64,000 nucleotides of DNA from Mesorhabditis belari (lineage: Eukaryota; Nematoda; Chromadorea; Rhabditida; Rhabditidae). Below are positions 32,464 to 45,200 of the stretch, one piece after another. Position 1 is the first letter of the stretch. Each line of letters opens with the position of its first letter. Made by a program: the position numbers and the translations under genes. A model generated the notes under the pieces. It made no database searches. It saw nothing but the letters and a program-made list of their open reading frames with translations, and was not told the origin of the DNA. The DNA is taken from the NCBI GenBank assembly GCA_958450365.1, contig CAUEEP010000736.1, positions 3,458,501 through 3,522,500 on the forward strand. Reading direction: 5' to 3'.

Positions 32464-34322
32464 CTACCATATTCGGGTGTGCCCAAAATCTCTTGTGTTC
32501 TTTCTTCCCATTGGAGTCTCCGGTCCGGGATCAGGACGAATCTCTGGCGCAACATCGCCGTGAATCAAAGCCGCTGCCGACACTCGACGATTTACATTTG
32601 CTGAACAGGGTCTCTGAAAATGGCTGATTAACAACATCAGTTTCATTTAGTATATCAAAAGCTACTCAATGTTTCACTCACTCCTATTCTCAGCCCATCA
32701 ATACCTTTACGCTACTGCTTTGTAACTTTTGTTTCTTCAGTTTCTTTAGTATCTCTGGTACTTACTCTCGGTGTAGAAGTCCCGCTGTCAGCTCGTGATG
32801 GGTTAACACTTCGACTCCTGTTGTACCTGAAAAGAAGCTCAGATTTAGATTAGCATTTGATCAAATTTATAGTTTTAATAGCTTACACAGCTTACAGCTT
32901 TAAAACTTACACATCTTGCTCAACGGGCAACTTGTTGTCAAAAAAGGCCTCAAAAACAACAAATCCAGTAGTCTGTGGAACTTTCGAGTCCAATTGATAT
33001 CTCTAAAAAGATTCGGTCACAATGTTTCTACCATAATATCTGTAATAGTAGCCCGCCCGTACAGTCGTGTAGTCTAACACACAATTTTTGCTTGGTTCTC
33101 CGCGCTGCTTGGACGAAAAATGTGCGCTTAGATCTCCAAAGATAGCGCTTGAAGCGAAGAATTTTTTTGATACTAACAGTTTATTTTATAAAAATCTGGG
33201 CACGTTCAAAACAATGACTTACTTTAGCGACTACGCGACTGTACACCATTATGGGAGCGCTATTATTACAGGTATTACGGTATGTCATGTACCTTGGCGA
33301 GAAGTCCTAACAAAGCAGCTGATGGTTTGTCGTAAGCCAATTCATAGGGTTGCAGAACTTCTGTCTAAAGTAAAAATGATTGAGGTTAAAGTAAGAAATA
33401 ATTAAGATTACCGTATTTTCTCTAATAGTAGTGCATCTCGGTGAGCCGAGTTGGTGACTATTTTACGGTTTCCAAGCTTTTGCAGAAGCTCAACACTCTA
33501 ATCCCCCACAAGATCTCATCGTCAGCTACATTTTCTGACCCCACATCGATAGGTTCTGATAAGCGGCTCTCGAGATTTCGAGGAATTTAGGCGACGCTCA
33601 GGGTGCACTACTATTAGAGAAAATGCAAAAAATGATTAAGATTACGAGTCTGCATCAAATTTTTCTATTCTATTCAAAACGTTTTTACTCACCACAAGCA
33701 TGAAATCAAGCAGCGCATTTCCATAACCTTTTCTCTGCCTCGATGAGTCAACATAAAAGTCCAGAAGGCATAACGGGTTTTCTTCATATTGTTGTTGATT
33801 TTGATCCAAAAGATATAAATGTTTTCGTCCGATTTTCAACAATCCAATGATCAAGGAGGAACCGCTGGAAAGATTTGAACTGATTGTTTGAACAGTTTGT
33901 TTGGGTTAGACAAAAACCTCAAAATAAACTCTTAAAGACCATAGTGGTTGCGATAAAAAAAGTAAATTTGCTATTAAACTTTACCTAGTACTTCCCGGTT
34001 CCCACAAAATATACACAGCTTGATCCTCTTCACTGTCCAAAATCTTCTCATACGAGGTAACAACTCGTTTCAATCGTTGAGCCTAAAATATAACAATAAA
34101 GATTGCAGTAAATAAGGAAAGCTTTTAAGGAAAGCTTTGAATCAAATATTTTACATACAAAGTTTTATCTTTAATTAAAACCTGTGCCGAAAGTGCTCCC
34201 ATTTTGTCAATCACTTTCTCCACAGCCCAATATCGTTTTGGCTCATATTTTGCCAACTGTTTTTGATCTAATTTTTGTATCGGTGATTGCCAGATTAGCG
34301 AAAAATCATATTGAATTTCCAT
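32464..34322 (-). CDS. mec-17: Alpha-tubulin N-acetyltransferase (MEC-17/ATAT1)
   Basis: Acetylates Lys40 of alpha-tubulin in the microtubule lumen. Exons: 34182-34322, 33985-34082, 33693-33864, 33293-33364, 32911-33002, 32766-32826, 32464-32613; about 261 residues in consistent phase. Key features: SSLIIGLLKIGRKHLYLLD and PLCLLDFYVDSSRQRKGYG with the acetyl-CoA motif RQRKGYG, ELAYDKPSAALLGLL (Asp matching the catalytic Asp of human ATAT1), and GFVVFEAFF of the C-terminal fold. A basic tail (about 70 residues) follows the catalytic domain. An acceptor (ATTTTAG) lies 11 nt before ATG 34322; a longer in-frame start at 34427 crosses that site and is less likely. Introns hold an A-type and a C-type MITE. 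C. elegans has two paralogues (mec-17, atat-2) that I cannot tell apart here. Confidence 0.92.
33029..33282. repeat. Diverged A-type MITE in MEC-17 intron
   Basis: Ends TACCATAATATCTGTAATAG and TTATTACAGGTATTACGGTA; interior CGTACAGTCGTGTAGTC and GCGACTACGCGACTGTAC are inverted matches. Confidence 0.75.
33409..33625. repeat. C-type MITE, copy 2
   Basis: TACCGTATTTTCTCTAATAG at the left; same interior as 12622-12843 in reverse order (CGGTGAGCCGAGTTGG, CCCCACATCGATAGG). The right end stops at GAGAAAATG, lacking the last TIR bases. In a MEC-17 intron. Confidence 0.85.
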
Positions 34323-35690
34323 TTCGATTTTTTCTAAAATGAATAATGATTCAGGCAATGAAATAGAAATTTGTGAAATAGAAATTTCGCAATCCACTTT
34401 TTTTTCTTTGAAAGAGAATGAAATCAAACTAAAAGAGAAACTAAAAGAGAAACTAAAAGAGAAACTATGTATACTGAAAAGTTGTGAAATAAAGATTATA
34501 AGTTTTAGAGGTTATAGTAATTTAGTAGAAAATGTTATTTAAGCAATTTTGTGTGGGAATCTCTGATCAGTACAAGCTTCAAAAATGAATTCGTAACTTT
34601 GTAAAGGTCAATGAAATTATTATAAACATTATCTAAATAAAAATATCTATAGAAAACAATTCTGAAACGAAAAAAATCGAAAACATTGTTGAAATTCAAG
34701 TAGATGAGGAGCCTGCAAAAGTGAAAGAGATTCCTTTTTCACTCTCCCCTTCCCTCCAAAAGCGGTCAATAAAAGCGGGCCATGTTTATTTTTGCCAGAC
34801 TTCTAGCTGAGGACCTCTTTCCTAAAAAAAAGTGAAAAGACCTCAAGATTGCCTCAAAAAGTTTTCCCATACTTTAGAGTTATCTTTTCAAGGCAAAGAA
34901 TGGAAAAAACAAAATCTCTTCCTGGGAAACCTCTTCAAAATGCATGACAAGATCCACTTTTGAGACAAGAATTTAAGAAATTGCAAGGAATCGATTAAAA
35001 AGTTTAAAAAGCTTTGAGGAGTTTAAAATCTTAAAAAAATAAGCTATTATATTTTTCATTGAGATCTTTGAGAAAGAAAATCTATAAAGAAGCTAGAGAT
35101 CAGTTGCCAAGCTCAATAAGCTTACAAGATATTATTTATAAATAAGTGCTAAGCCTAGCATAGCATTTACAACTTTCTGCTTACCAAAGTTTACTGAAAC
35201 CTTGTTATTCTGAATTTTTTATAAAGAAACTTTAGAATTTCTTTGGCGAGAAGCTTTTATGGAGAAGTTGTTAGAAAAAGGAATCGATTGTGTTGAACAC
35301 AAATAGAGAATGGAAGAGGAGGTCCAGAAAAGGAAGAAAGGGTGAGAGAGAAGAGAAGAGAAGAGGGGAGTGGGTGGGGTAATTGGAGGCATGGTGGAGT
35401 GCCCCTATGAAGGGTTGGAGGCCATCTGGATGAGTATCCCATTTACCACTTCTCCCATCTCCTTTCTTTATCCATTTCTCAGCAATCATCCATTTATGAA
35501 AGATCCCCAGCAGACTCCTCCGGAACTAAACCAGCAATTTTCCTCCAGCTCATCCCATTTTTATCAACGAGAAACTCTCAATCGGAAATGAGAGGAAACA
35601 ATTAAATGGGATTACATTAAAGTAAATTTTTGACAGTAAACATTAGAGTATGTTTTTTTTTTGCAAAGACTTTTTTGTTTTGAATAATAT
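34323..35690. other. Intergenic: MEC-17 upstream region
   Basis: Holds a short tandem repeat (AACTAAAAGAGAA, about 34425-34475), a pyrimidine-rich patch at 34735-34760 and a purine-rich patch at 35310-35400. The 35370-35591 open frame has no recognisable domain. No gene called. Confidence 0.4.
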
Positions 35691-37060
35691 TTGTATTGTT
35701 TCAACTCGACAAAGATGGATGAACAAAAATTTAAAATCAGGGCTGCCATATTCTTTGAATTCAAGTTAAACAAGAAAGCTACAGAATGCCATCCGAATAT
35801 TTGTACTGTTTTTGGAGAAGCTGCTCTTACTTACAAACAATGTTGTGTTTGGTACGATCGCTTCAAAACGGGAAACGAGCCATTGGAAGATGCACCACAT
35901 GGAAAGCCACCAATTACTTTGGACAATCAGCTGTTACTGAACGAGGTCGACTTGGATCCATTCTTTGGTTTCAATGGTACCATGAGTGTGCATTCAAAAT
36001 AAACCAATCCCTTAGTATTCCACCACACACAGATCATAACTTTCTTCCCGTGTATCGGAGGCTTCGGGATTGGATGAGAGGATCCAAAAGTGTAGAAAAT
36101 TAGCAGAAAAGTTTGAATGCACACTCATGACCATTGAAAACCATTTACACGTTCTTGGGAAATCATATCGAAGCGGGAAATGGCTCCCCCACGACTTCAC
36201 TGATGCCCACAAAGCCCTACGAGTCACCCTGAGCTCTTTTCTTCTACGTAAAGCTCACCATCGTGATTTTTGAAAGTATTTTTTTGACATCTGATAAGAC
36301 TTGGCTTCCGTATGAAAACATTCAACTCCATGGACAGTGGCTAAGTCCGAAGCAGACCTCTCATCCAATCCCGAAGCCTCCGATACACGGGAAGAAAGTT
36401 ATGATCGGTGTGTGGTGGGGAATACTAAGGGATTGGTTTATTTTGAAGTATTAGATAAAGGCGAGACTGTTGATGGAAGACTTTATGCAGAACAACTGGG
36501 TCGAGTCGATCGAGCACTGAGGAAAAAGCGGATCGATCCATCAAAGGTCAGATTTCTTCACGACAATGCTAGGCCGCACATTTCAAAGGTCGCCCACGAA
36601 AAGATCGATAAGTTGGGATGGAAACTTCTTCCTCACCCACCATACAGCCCTGACCTAGCCCCTCTTTCGGTCTATGAAACAAGCGGTTTCTGGAAAGCCG
36701 TTCAAGCAAAAGCAGGACATCGAAAATTGGGTTGCCAACTATTTTGCCTCTAAAAATCTTCAATTTTACGAGGACGGCATTCGTGATTTGGGGCGACGTT
36801 GGAAAGAAGTTATTAATGCTTGTGGTGAATACATTTGATTTTGAAAGCATTTAAATAAATTTTTCTGTTATTTTAAAAATGATCAAAAAAATAACCTTTC
36901 AGATTTATCTAACATAACAGAAAAATTTATTTAAACACTTTCAAAATCAAATGTATTTACCACAAGCATTAATAACTTCTTTCCAACGTCGCCCCAAATC
37001 ACGAATGCCGTCCTCGTAAAATTGAAGATTTTTAGAGGCAAAATAGTTTAAACCCAATTT
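35691..37060 (+). mobile_element. Scrambled mariner transposase pseudogene
   Basis: Mariner-type pieces in order: DEQKFKIRAAIFFEFKLNKK (N-terminal HTH, from 35715), SGKWLPHDFTDAH (about 36175), SDKTWLPYENIQLHGQW (first catalytic Asp region, about 36290), RFLHDNARPHISKVAHEK (second Asp), LLPHPPYSPDLAP (third Asp region), and the C-terminal NLQFYEDGIRDLGRRW. Several frame changes. About 80 bp at 36000-36090 is an inverted copy of 36352-36440. The 3' end is repeated in inverted orientation at about 36905-37060, giving a snap-back arrangement. Cannot encode a transposase. Confidence 0.85.
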
Positions 37061-37202
37061 TCGATGTCCTTTATTCTCTTTTGCAAAATTTTGATTTTAA
37101 ACCTTTTTAAGTGTTCCATAATCTTTGAATGAAATTGCAAAGCAAATTTGTTTATTTTTAAGCAAGCATTTCTAAGCAAAGCATTTCTAATTTTTTAATT
37201 AA

Positions 37203-37651
37203 TAGGTTGATGCATAAGTCTTTTCGTTTTTCGTACTTCTGTTAAAAAGAACAAACACCAATTAATCTATAGTTTGCTCTATAAAAAAGGTTTTTCCAAT
37301 TCCTTTTAAAATAATTTCGGTTCACTTTCAAGCAAATTCGAGGGAAAACCCTTTTCGTAAAAAAACAAAAAACTCTACGGAAAATTGGCTGAATGAATTT
37401 CTCTGAAATTTTGACGAAATACAAACTTTTCTCTCCCTTTATCTATTGACACGAAGATAGGTTTTCTTTAGCTAAGGTGTCTAAACCGCATCATCGCCCT
37501 TTTGACTACCCGACTTCATACCTCAAGAAAATCCAGGCCAAATTTTAAACCCGTTAATGTTATTTTGCGAAAATAATTGGTTTTTCTAATGAAATCAACC
37601 GTAGTTTAATTGGGTGGAGGGGGGGGAGGGGAAAAGCTTATGCCAACCTAA
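37203..37651. repeat. Mariner-end MITE, copy 1
   Basis: Starts TAGGTTGATGCATAAGTCTT and ends GCTTATGCCAACCTAA. Similar to 41634-42148 in opposite orientation; shared interior includes GGTGTCTAAACCGCATCATC. Confidence 0.75.
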
Positions 37652-37762
37652 TAATTCTTTTTCTTGATAACAATTCATTTGTGTTTCTTTTGGTCAAATT
37701 TTAAAGAAAAACAATTTATAACCCAAAGACTTTTTCAGAAATTTCTTTTACAACAAATCAAA

Positions 37763-37951
37763 GTACAGTTGAATTTCGTTATAACGATATTGAAAGAACC
37801 GAAATTTCTATATAACTTTTCTAAAGAGTGCCTCACATTTTCTGCGTAGCTGCCCTGTGTGGGCAACCATTACAACTAATTGGGAAGCTACACAGAAATT
37901 AGGGGGCATCTTTTAGAATTTCAAAATCGTTATAGAGAAGTTCGACTGTAA
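37763..37951. repeat. Short TIR element
   Basis: TACAGTTGAATTTCGTTATA at the left, TTATAGAGAAGTTCGACTGTA at the right. No coding capacity. Confidence 0.65.
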
Positions 37952-38006
37952 ATCTAATCAAAGACAAAAAACGATTACAACTTATTAGACCGTGTTTCCT
38001 GATTCT

Positions 38007-38213
38007 AGGGGTAGGCTAATTTCCACAATTTTTTTTTGCGCAACTCGCCATAACTTTCTTCTAAGTCGGTCAATCTTTATGTTTTTGGTTTCATTTTGTT
38101 GCACTTACTGAGATCTACAAAATGACACCAAAATCATAAAGATTGATCCACTTAGAAGAAAGCTATGGCGAGTTGCGAAAAAAAAATCCGACAATTAGCC
38201 TACCCTTGATTGT
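38007..38213. repeat. Near-perfect hairpin MITE
   Basis: Two arms of about 90 bp: GGGTAGGCTAATTTCC … GCGCAACTCGCCATAACTTT … AATCTTTATG, and the inverted copy CATAAAGATTGATCC … CTATGGCGAGTTGCG … ATTAGCCTACCC. As RNA this would fold into a long hairpin. Confidence 0.85.
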
Positions 38214-38917
38214 ATTTTTAAAAAGGTGCTCAAGGAAGAGTCGTAATTGTTTTTTTTAAAAGAATACAATAGATTTTCTGCTTTCATCTTTTAAAAAAGA
38301 CTACAATAATCCGACTGAGTAACTTCTAGACTTTAAAAGCTAAACTGCACTGAGTAACCTGCCGAAGTTTAGCTTTTAAAAGATTACGATAACCTTTTCC
38401 ACCTTTTCGAAAAACTTCAAACAAAAAGAAAACATTCTAACTATTATTCATCTTTTCTCGGGACATTTACATGGGCCTTAACACCAACAAATTTTTTTGG
38501 GGATTATAATACAAAAATTTACACATAAAAAAACCAACAATTTTGACGAGGAATATCAGAAAATTTTTAAAATCAAAAGAAAATTTTAGCGAAATCTCTC
38601 GAAAAACACAACCAAGCTGAAAAAAAATGAAAAAATTCTTTTGTTCATTTGTGAAAGATTTTGAAGTTGGCAAAATTGTTTGAAAATTTAAAAAAAAATG
38701 ATATGATTCTTGAAAACGAGCAATGAAATTTCGATCGAAAATTTATGGCGAAATTGGCTGAAATTTAATAAAAGTAACTGATAATGAGCAAAAAAAAGAT
38801 AAAACAATAAACAGAAATGCTATCTGGCACAAGAATCTATTGTTTTTCTTTGAATACAGTGCGCCAGATAAGCTGTGTTTGCAAGCCAGAAAGCTATTGA
38901 GAAGTAAAGAAGAATAC

Positions 38918-39190
38918 TACCGTCATACCTCTAATAGTAGCGCCCCCCATAATGACGGGGTGTTGTTGCGTAGTCTAACTTTAAACGCTCCGTACTCCGC
39001 GCTGCTTTATGCTACAGTGTGCGCTTGAATGTCAAATGATAGCCCTTGAAATCTAGTATTTTTTGGTACCAAAAGTGTAGTTGAGAAAAATCTAGGAGCT
39101 GAGAAAAAATGATTTTCTAGGAGCTGATTTTCTAAAAAGAAGTTAGACTACGCGATTGTACGGGGGGCTACTATTAGAGGTATTATAGTA
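38918..39190. repeat. Diverged A-type MITE downstream of PUF gene
   Basis: TACCGTCATACCTCTAATAG at the left and CTACTATTAGAGGTATTATA at the right, with inner TTGCGTAGTCTAAC and TTAGACTACGCGATTGTACG. Confidence 0.75.
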
Positions 39191-39222
39191 TATAAATACT
39201 TTAGTTTACAAATGAAAATTTC

Positions 39223-42200
39223 TTAGAAAGCTGGATAAATGTCCATTCCTTGCATGAAACTGCTTTGTGATTGATTTGAGGGGATTTGAGTGGGAATTCC
39301 GGACTTGTTGAAGTATTTCTCGAGCTTCGCTGAAACGGGATAACATCAGAAGTAACCAAAATGGACTATTTTATTGTTATTGACATTTCATTGACATAAA
39401 AAGCTAGAGAATACGATCTATTACTTCTAACTACTGTAATCGGACTACAGTAACCCTAGTTACTGTAACTAGACGCTTTTACATACATTACTCAAGATTT
39501 TTTAACAATTTTGTTGTAAGATTTAACAAAATTGGACCAAAATACAAAATTTTGAAGGTTTCTAAATTAATAAGAAGCTTTTTCTTGACCTTGGATTAAA
39601 TCTTTTAAATCACAAAATCATTTAGAAAGTTTAAATTTGCTTTATTCTATTATCTATTACCAAAAAGATCGACTTTTTTTATTTCTTTACCAAAAAACTC
39701 ACTGATAATATGCTTTCCATAATTGAACTTCTTCAACTGTTGAATGTGAGGTTTAATCGTGAAAAGCATCTTCTTTCGATGAGTTGAATCAGCCACATCC
39801 AACATCTTCTGCACAACGTAATTCGCATATTGATCTCTCATCATTTGCATCAATGGCGGGTTTGGGCTAAAGATTTTGATAGTAAGCCATAAAGCCCATC
39901 CCTGGCTATTGGATACGTGTCGGTGTAGCTCATTGGTAGCGTGTTCGCTCGGTAAGCGAGAGCGCTGACCGGCGTGTTCAACTTGATAGACCTACTTTCC
40001 TTTTTGTAAGACTTACTCATTCGGTTGCCCACAAACACTTGAAATCAACATGTTCTTGTGATTGACTGAAGCACAGGTGAGACATTTCTCAATGACATTT
40101 GAGGCGAATTTGTGCTGGGAGAAGCGAAGAACATCTTGGCAAATCTGAAAAGATTTCATATTCTATTTCCTAGTGTACTTTGTGTTTAAAAGTAGAAACG
40201 CACTCTATCCGGCATACTCAATTCTTGTAAACCTGACGATGAGCATGCCAGAAAGACTGCGTTTCTACTATAATCTAAGTACAAAGTACACCCAAGAACA
40301 GCTTGATGGTCAAGAGTGATTGGTTGTAATCAGCTTTCTTCCAACCAACCTGCGTAATGATCTTCTCTCGATCATCTTCTGTTCCATGTTCGATCACATG
40401 TTGCACCACATAATTTCCATATTGATCAATAACAAGCGTCTTGATATTATCGTGAAGTTTTGCCAAAATTGGTCCCTTTTGCTCCTCATTGCAGTACTCG
40501 AGCACTCGCTGGATCACCCGACAACCATAGGGATGAGTCGAGAGTTGGGAGACCTAAATAGCATTGGATAATGTCGTAAATAGTAACCTACAATAATAGA
40601 AATATAGTAAGTTCCGGATTTAATACCAGCCGAAATTGAGGGGCATTACGGGAGGTCGAACCCGAATTGTGTGGGTTGTAGACAAGCGCGCTCCCGATCG
40701 CGCCACAGCGACAAAGCGTTGGCCCCAAAATTTACAGCTAGAAAAACCAGCTGTTAGGAGGGTTTTTTTCGGGAGCGCGAACACTCGGGAGCGATAAAAG
40801 CTGAATTTTTTGGGACTGATGCATGGTCGTCGTGGCGCAGTCGGGAGCGCGCTTTTCTACAGCCCATGCAGCCGGGTTCTTACAGCCGGGTTCGACCCCT
40901 GTAGTGCCATTCAACTTTGACTTCTTGATTTTTGTTCTTCTAAATGGCACAACTACAATATATTCTAAGGTTTTCTAAAGAAGTCGGGCCAGAAGCGGCT
41001 GAGAAAATTCCGTACACAGACAGACTTTTATATCTAGCAGATTTACTGTATTTTAACCAATTTACCGTATCCGGTGCCTTCAAAAAAGCATCAATGATGA
41101 ACTGCAACTTCTCCGGTTGAACCCGTTCGATCATCTTTTGCACAACGTGATTCCCGTTCTGATCTTTCACACATTTCAGCACCTGTAAAATTTTTGTTTT
41201 TCTTCAAACTTAGGATTGAAAATAGAATGATTTTAACTTGATTTTAACTTGATTTTAACTTGATTTCCCTCACCTGTCCCTCCATTTCTTTCAAAATCTC
41301 TAACTGTTGCGGCTCTTCGATTGATTCTAACGCTTTCTGAATCACTCGACAACCGTACATCTGAATTTATTATTGATTTTGATCGAATTTTAGCTTCCAG
41401 AGCTTCCAAAGCTTCCAAATGGATTTTACAAACCTGCAATGCCAACTGAAGAACTTGTCCCTTAATCGCTTCACAGAGTTTCTTTTTTTGATCAACTGTG
41501 CCGTGCTCAAAGAACTTCTGGAAACAATTTTTGATTTTGAATTTATTTTGAAACTGTTTAATTTTGTGCAAAAGATATCTAGAATATCTAGAATATCTAG
41601 AATATCTAGAATATATCTGAATATATTAGGTTGATGCATAAGTCTTTTTGTTCCTTTTCGTCTGCCGTTTCAAGCCAACAAATGCACCAATTAAACTACG
41701 GTTGATTTCATTAGAAAAACCAATTATTTTTCTGCAAAATAACATTAAAACGGGTTTAAAAATATTTAATGCCTGGATTTTCTTGAGAGTATGAAGTCGG
41801 GTAGTCAAAAAGGGCTAACTCGATGATGCGGTTTAGACACCTTAGCTAAAGAAAACCTATCTTCGTGTCAATAGATAAAAGATTAGAGCAAAAAAAAGTT
41901 TGATATTTCGCCAAAATTTCAGAGAAATTCATTCAGCCAATTTTTCCGTAGAGTTTTTTATAGATTTTTACGAAAAAGGCGTTTTTCACTCTCGAATTTG
42001 CTTGAAAGTGAACCGAAATTCATTTAAAAAGATGCAAATTGAACAAAAAAACACTTTTTTTATAGAGCAAACTATAGATTAATTGGTGAATTTGTTACTT
42101 TTTAACAGAAGTACGAAAAAAACGAAAAGACTTATGCATCAACCTAATATCTAGAATATATCTAGATATCTAGAATCTTATACCTGTACAACGTAATTCC

Positions 42201-45200
42201 CGAAAACATCAGTCATCAATCCTTGTGCTGCTTTAACAATCTCATCGAAAATCATTTGCTTCTCTCTTTGCGTGGCTCGTTCAAGTTTTTGTTGAATGAA
42301 TCTAAAAGATCTTTGTGAATATTTAATAGTTAAATTGCCACTTTTACAAGTTTATTTACCTAGATCCATGCTGATCTTGAGCAAATTCAACAACATGATT
42401 GCCAATATCAGTGAGTGACAAGTGTGGTGAGCGATTGTTTCGAAAATCATCGAGAATCGATGATCGAAGCACTCCATCACTACCCATTTTTGACATACCT
42501 TGATAACTAAAAAGAATCGAACTAAATTCTTCAAACTTAAAGTCTTACTTTCTTTGCACTTGTCCTTGAAAATGCGGCAATCCGCCTGGTCCATTCCGAG
42601 CCGGTTGAGCAATCTGATTAAAGGCGCTAATCTGATTGTAGTTGTTGCCTAAAAGAGAATTGTTGTAAAGTTTCTTTAAATTTAAAATCACTCACCAATG
42701 TACCCATTAGCATTGCCAATCGGTTGATATTGTGATTGAATCCCTTGCATTCCTTGCATTCCTTGCATCATGAACATTTGCTGTGGATTGTTGAATAACA
42801 TATTATCTGAAACGAAATTATCTGAAAGCTAGAATTGCTTTTCTCACTTGTCATCATAGGATTCTGTTGTACGAGGCTCATACTTGACAAGGCGCCCGTC
42901 AAGTTATTGATTTGATTTGCGAACATTGCTCCTCCATACGGTGGAGTTGTGCCAAAGAAGGGAGCATTTCCGTCAACCACTGAAATTAGAAGCAAACATT
43001 TTAAATTTTTCTATATTTTCTATATCTTCTATATTTCTATCTTAATGTCTATCTTCTTCTTTTAATAATATAAAGAACTCTGAGATCGGAAGATTTATTT
43101 ATATTTAGATTTTGTATTTATTCCAATTGAAGAGCTTTCTATATTAGAAGAGCTGCCTTAGACGAAATTTTTCATTCTTTCCGATTTATCCTGGATACCA
43201 AAAACCAACTCTCGGATACTCTTTAAAGACTTTCAAAGGTTATAAATAATAATTAAACTAAAAAAGCTTAATGGTATCGAAAACTGGATGAAAATCCAAC
43301 AAAAACATCTATTTTTAAGCTCTTGAAAATTTGAATACTGTAGCTAGGGCAAGAAAAAGAATTTTAGAGGGAGGGACATTGAAAAATAGAAAAGCCGGCT
43401 CTCCTATTAGAATGGTTACCTAAAATGTTCATCTGACAGTTTACAATGATAACTAGACCTTGGCTTGAATTGAAACTGGTAAACTTACAGCTAACAGTAC
43501 AGATAACAGTACAGCTAACAGTACAGCTAACAGTACAGATAACAGTACAACTAACAGTACAGATAACAGTATAGCTAATAGTATAGCTAATAGTACAGCT
43601 AACAGTACAGCTTTAAGTTCTCAATAAACAAGTCACCAACCAGCCATATTTGGATCATTGATCGATTGATGTTGTGAGATGGTTGCCGGACTGGCGGTAG
43701 GAATCGACGGATAGACGGCACCCCAAGATCCACAGCCATACCCAGTTGGAGTGCTTCCAATTGCGATTCCTCCATTTGTCCCCTGTGGAATAGGAATTGG
43801 GACACCACCAGGGAAATTCTAAAAGTTATAAGTATTTGTACTTGATAAGAAATCACTGTAAAAGCTGTTTACGCAAAGAAAAATAAAATTTAGTTAAGAT
43901 GGTGAAAATGGTGAAAAGATGCTTAATTATTCAAAATATTAAATTGGAAACTTGAAAGTTGGTATACTTTTTCGTATTTCCCAAAAAAACATATTTAATA
44001 CGTCAATTGAATTAGACTTCTCTTAATAAAAGTTATATTATTTGGGGGTGGGACAAATGCGACCTTTTTTTGCGCACCTGGACATTTGCGCACCTTTTTT
44101 TTTGCTGGAAAAGGCCTTAGGCAAGGCCGTAGAGCTTCAAAAATGTTTTCATAGAAGGGAATCGTATGCGTAGATTCCGAATTTCGACAAATCAGATTTC
44201 GCTGACACGTCAAATTTGGACTAAAAGGCAAAAACTACGCAACTTAACGCTTTTCCGCAGTTTTTGCCTTTAAGCCCAAATTTGACGTGTCAGCGAGGTC
44301 TGATTTGTCGAAATTCGGAATCTACGCATACGATTCCCTTGTATGAAATATTTTTGAAGCTCTATGACCTTTCCTAAGGCCTTTTCCAGCAAAAAAAAAG
44401 GTGCGCAAATGTCCCACCCCCATATTATTTAATTTAAAACAAGCTTAAGCAAATTTGGACAATTTTTGAAACGAATTTAAGCAGAAATTCAAGTTTTTTT
44501 CTGAAAATTCTTTAAACAGACTTATAAGTAAAGGAATTAGACAAATCGAGCTGAGAAATTCGGCTATATTCCTAACTTTTCATGCTCTATCTTTTTTCTA
44601 GTAACATCAAAATAGGTTTATGTGAAAGAAAGTGCTAAAATCGCTTTATCAAGTGTTGATTATTCTTGGTTCCTCAACTCAACAATTTTCGCTGATTACT
44701 TTTTTTGAGTCATTCTTTCGAAACACAAGTGTAAGACAAGTGATAACTCTCTTTCCGGGACCATTAGACAATGGAATTTATGCTAAAAGCATTTTTAAAA
44801 TGAAAGAAAGTGCTAAAATCGCTTTATCAAGTGCTCATTATTCTTGGTTCCTCAACTTCTTGCCCCCTAGAAACCCACAAAATCGAAGCTTTTCTAAATC
44901 TGTTAAAAGCCTATTTTATAGAATAAATAGACCTTTTTATTAATGAAAACTGTAGATTAATTGATGCAATAGTTATATCTAAAAAGTTCAATGAATAAGT
45001 GTATCCAACTCTCAAGTTTCCAATCTAATAGTTCTCTTCTTTATAAGTAAACTTTTAATTCTTATCAATAATATTATATAAACAACAATTTATAACAATT
45101 TATACAATATTTACCTGCATTTCTTGTGTATCCCCGGCCGGTGATGGCAATTGGTAACCGATTGACTGTGGGATGTACCTAAAATTTTCGCTGATTATTT

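Noticed and set aside
34125..34427. Longer MEC-17 start at 34427
   Set aside because: It reads across an acceptor site just before ATG 34322 and adds residues unlike the family.
35370..35591. 73-codon open frame near a GA-rich tract
   Set aside because: No domain or splice support.
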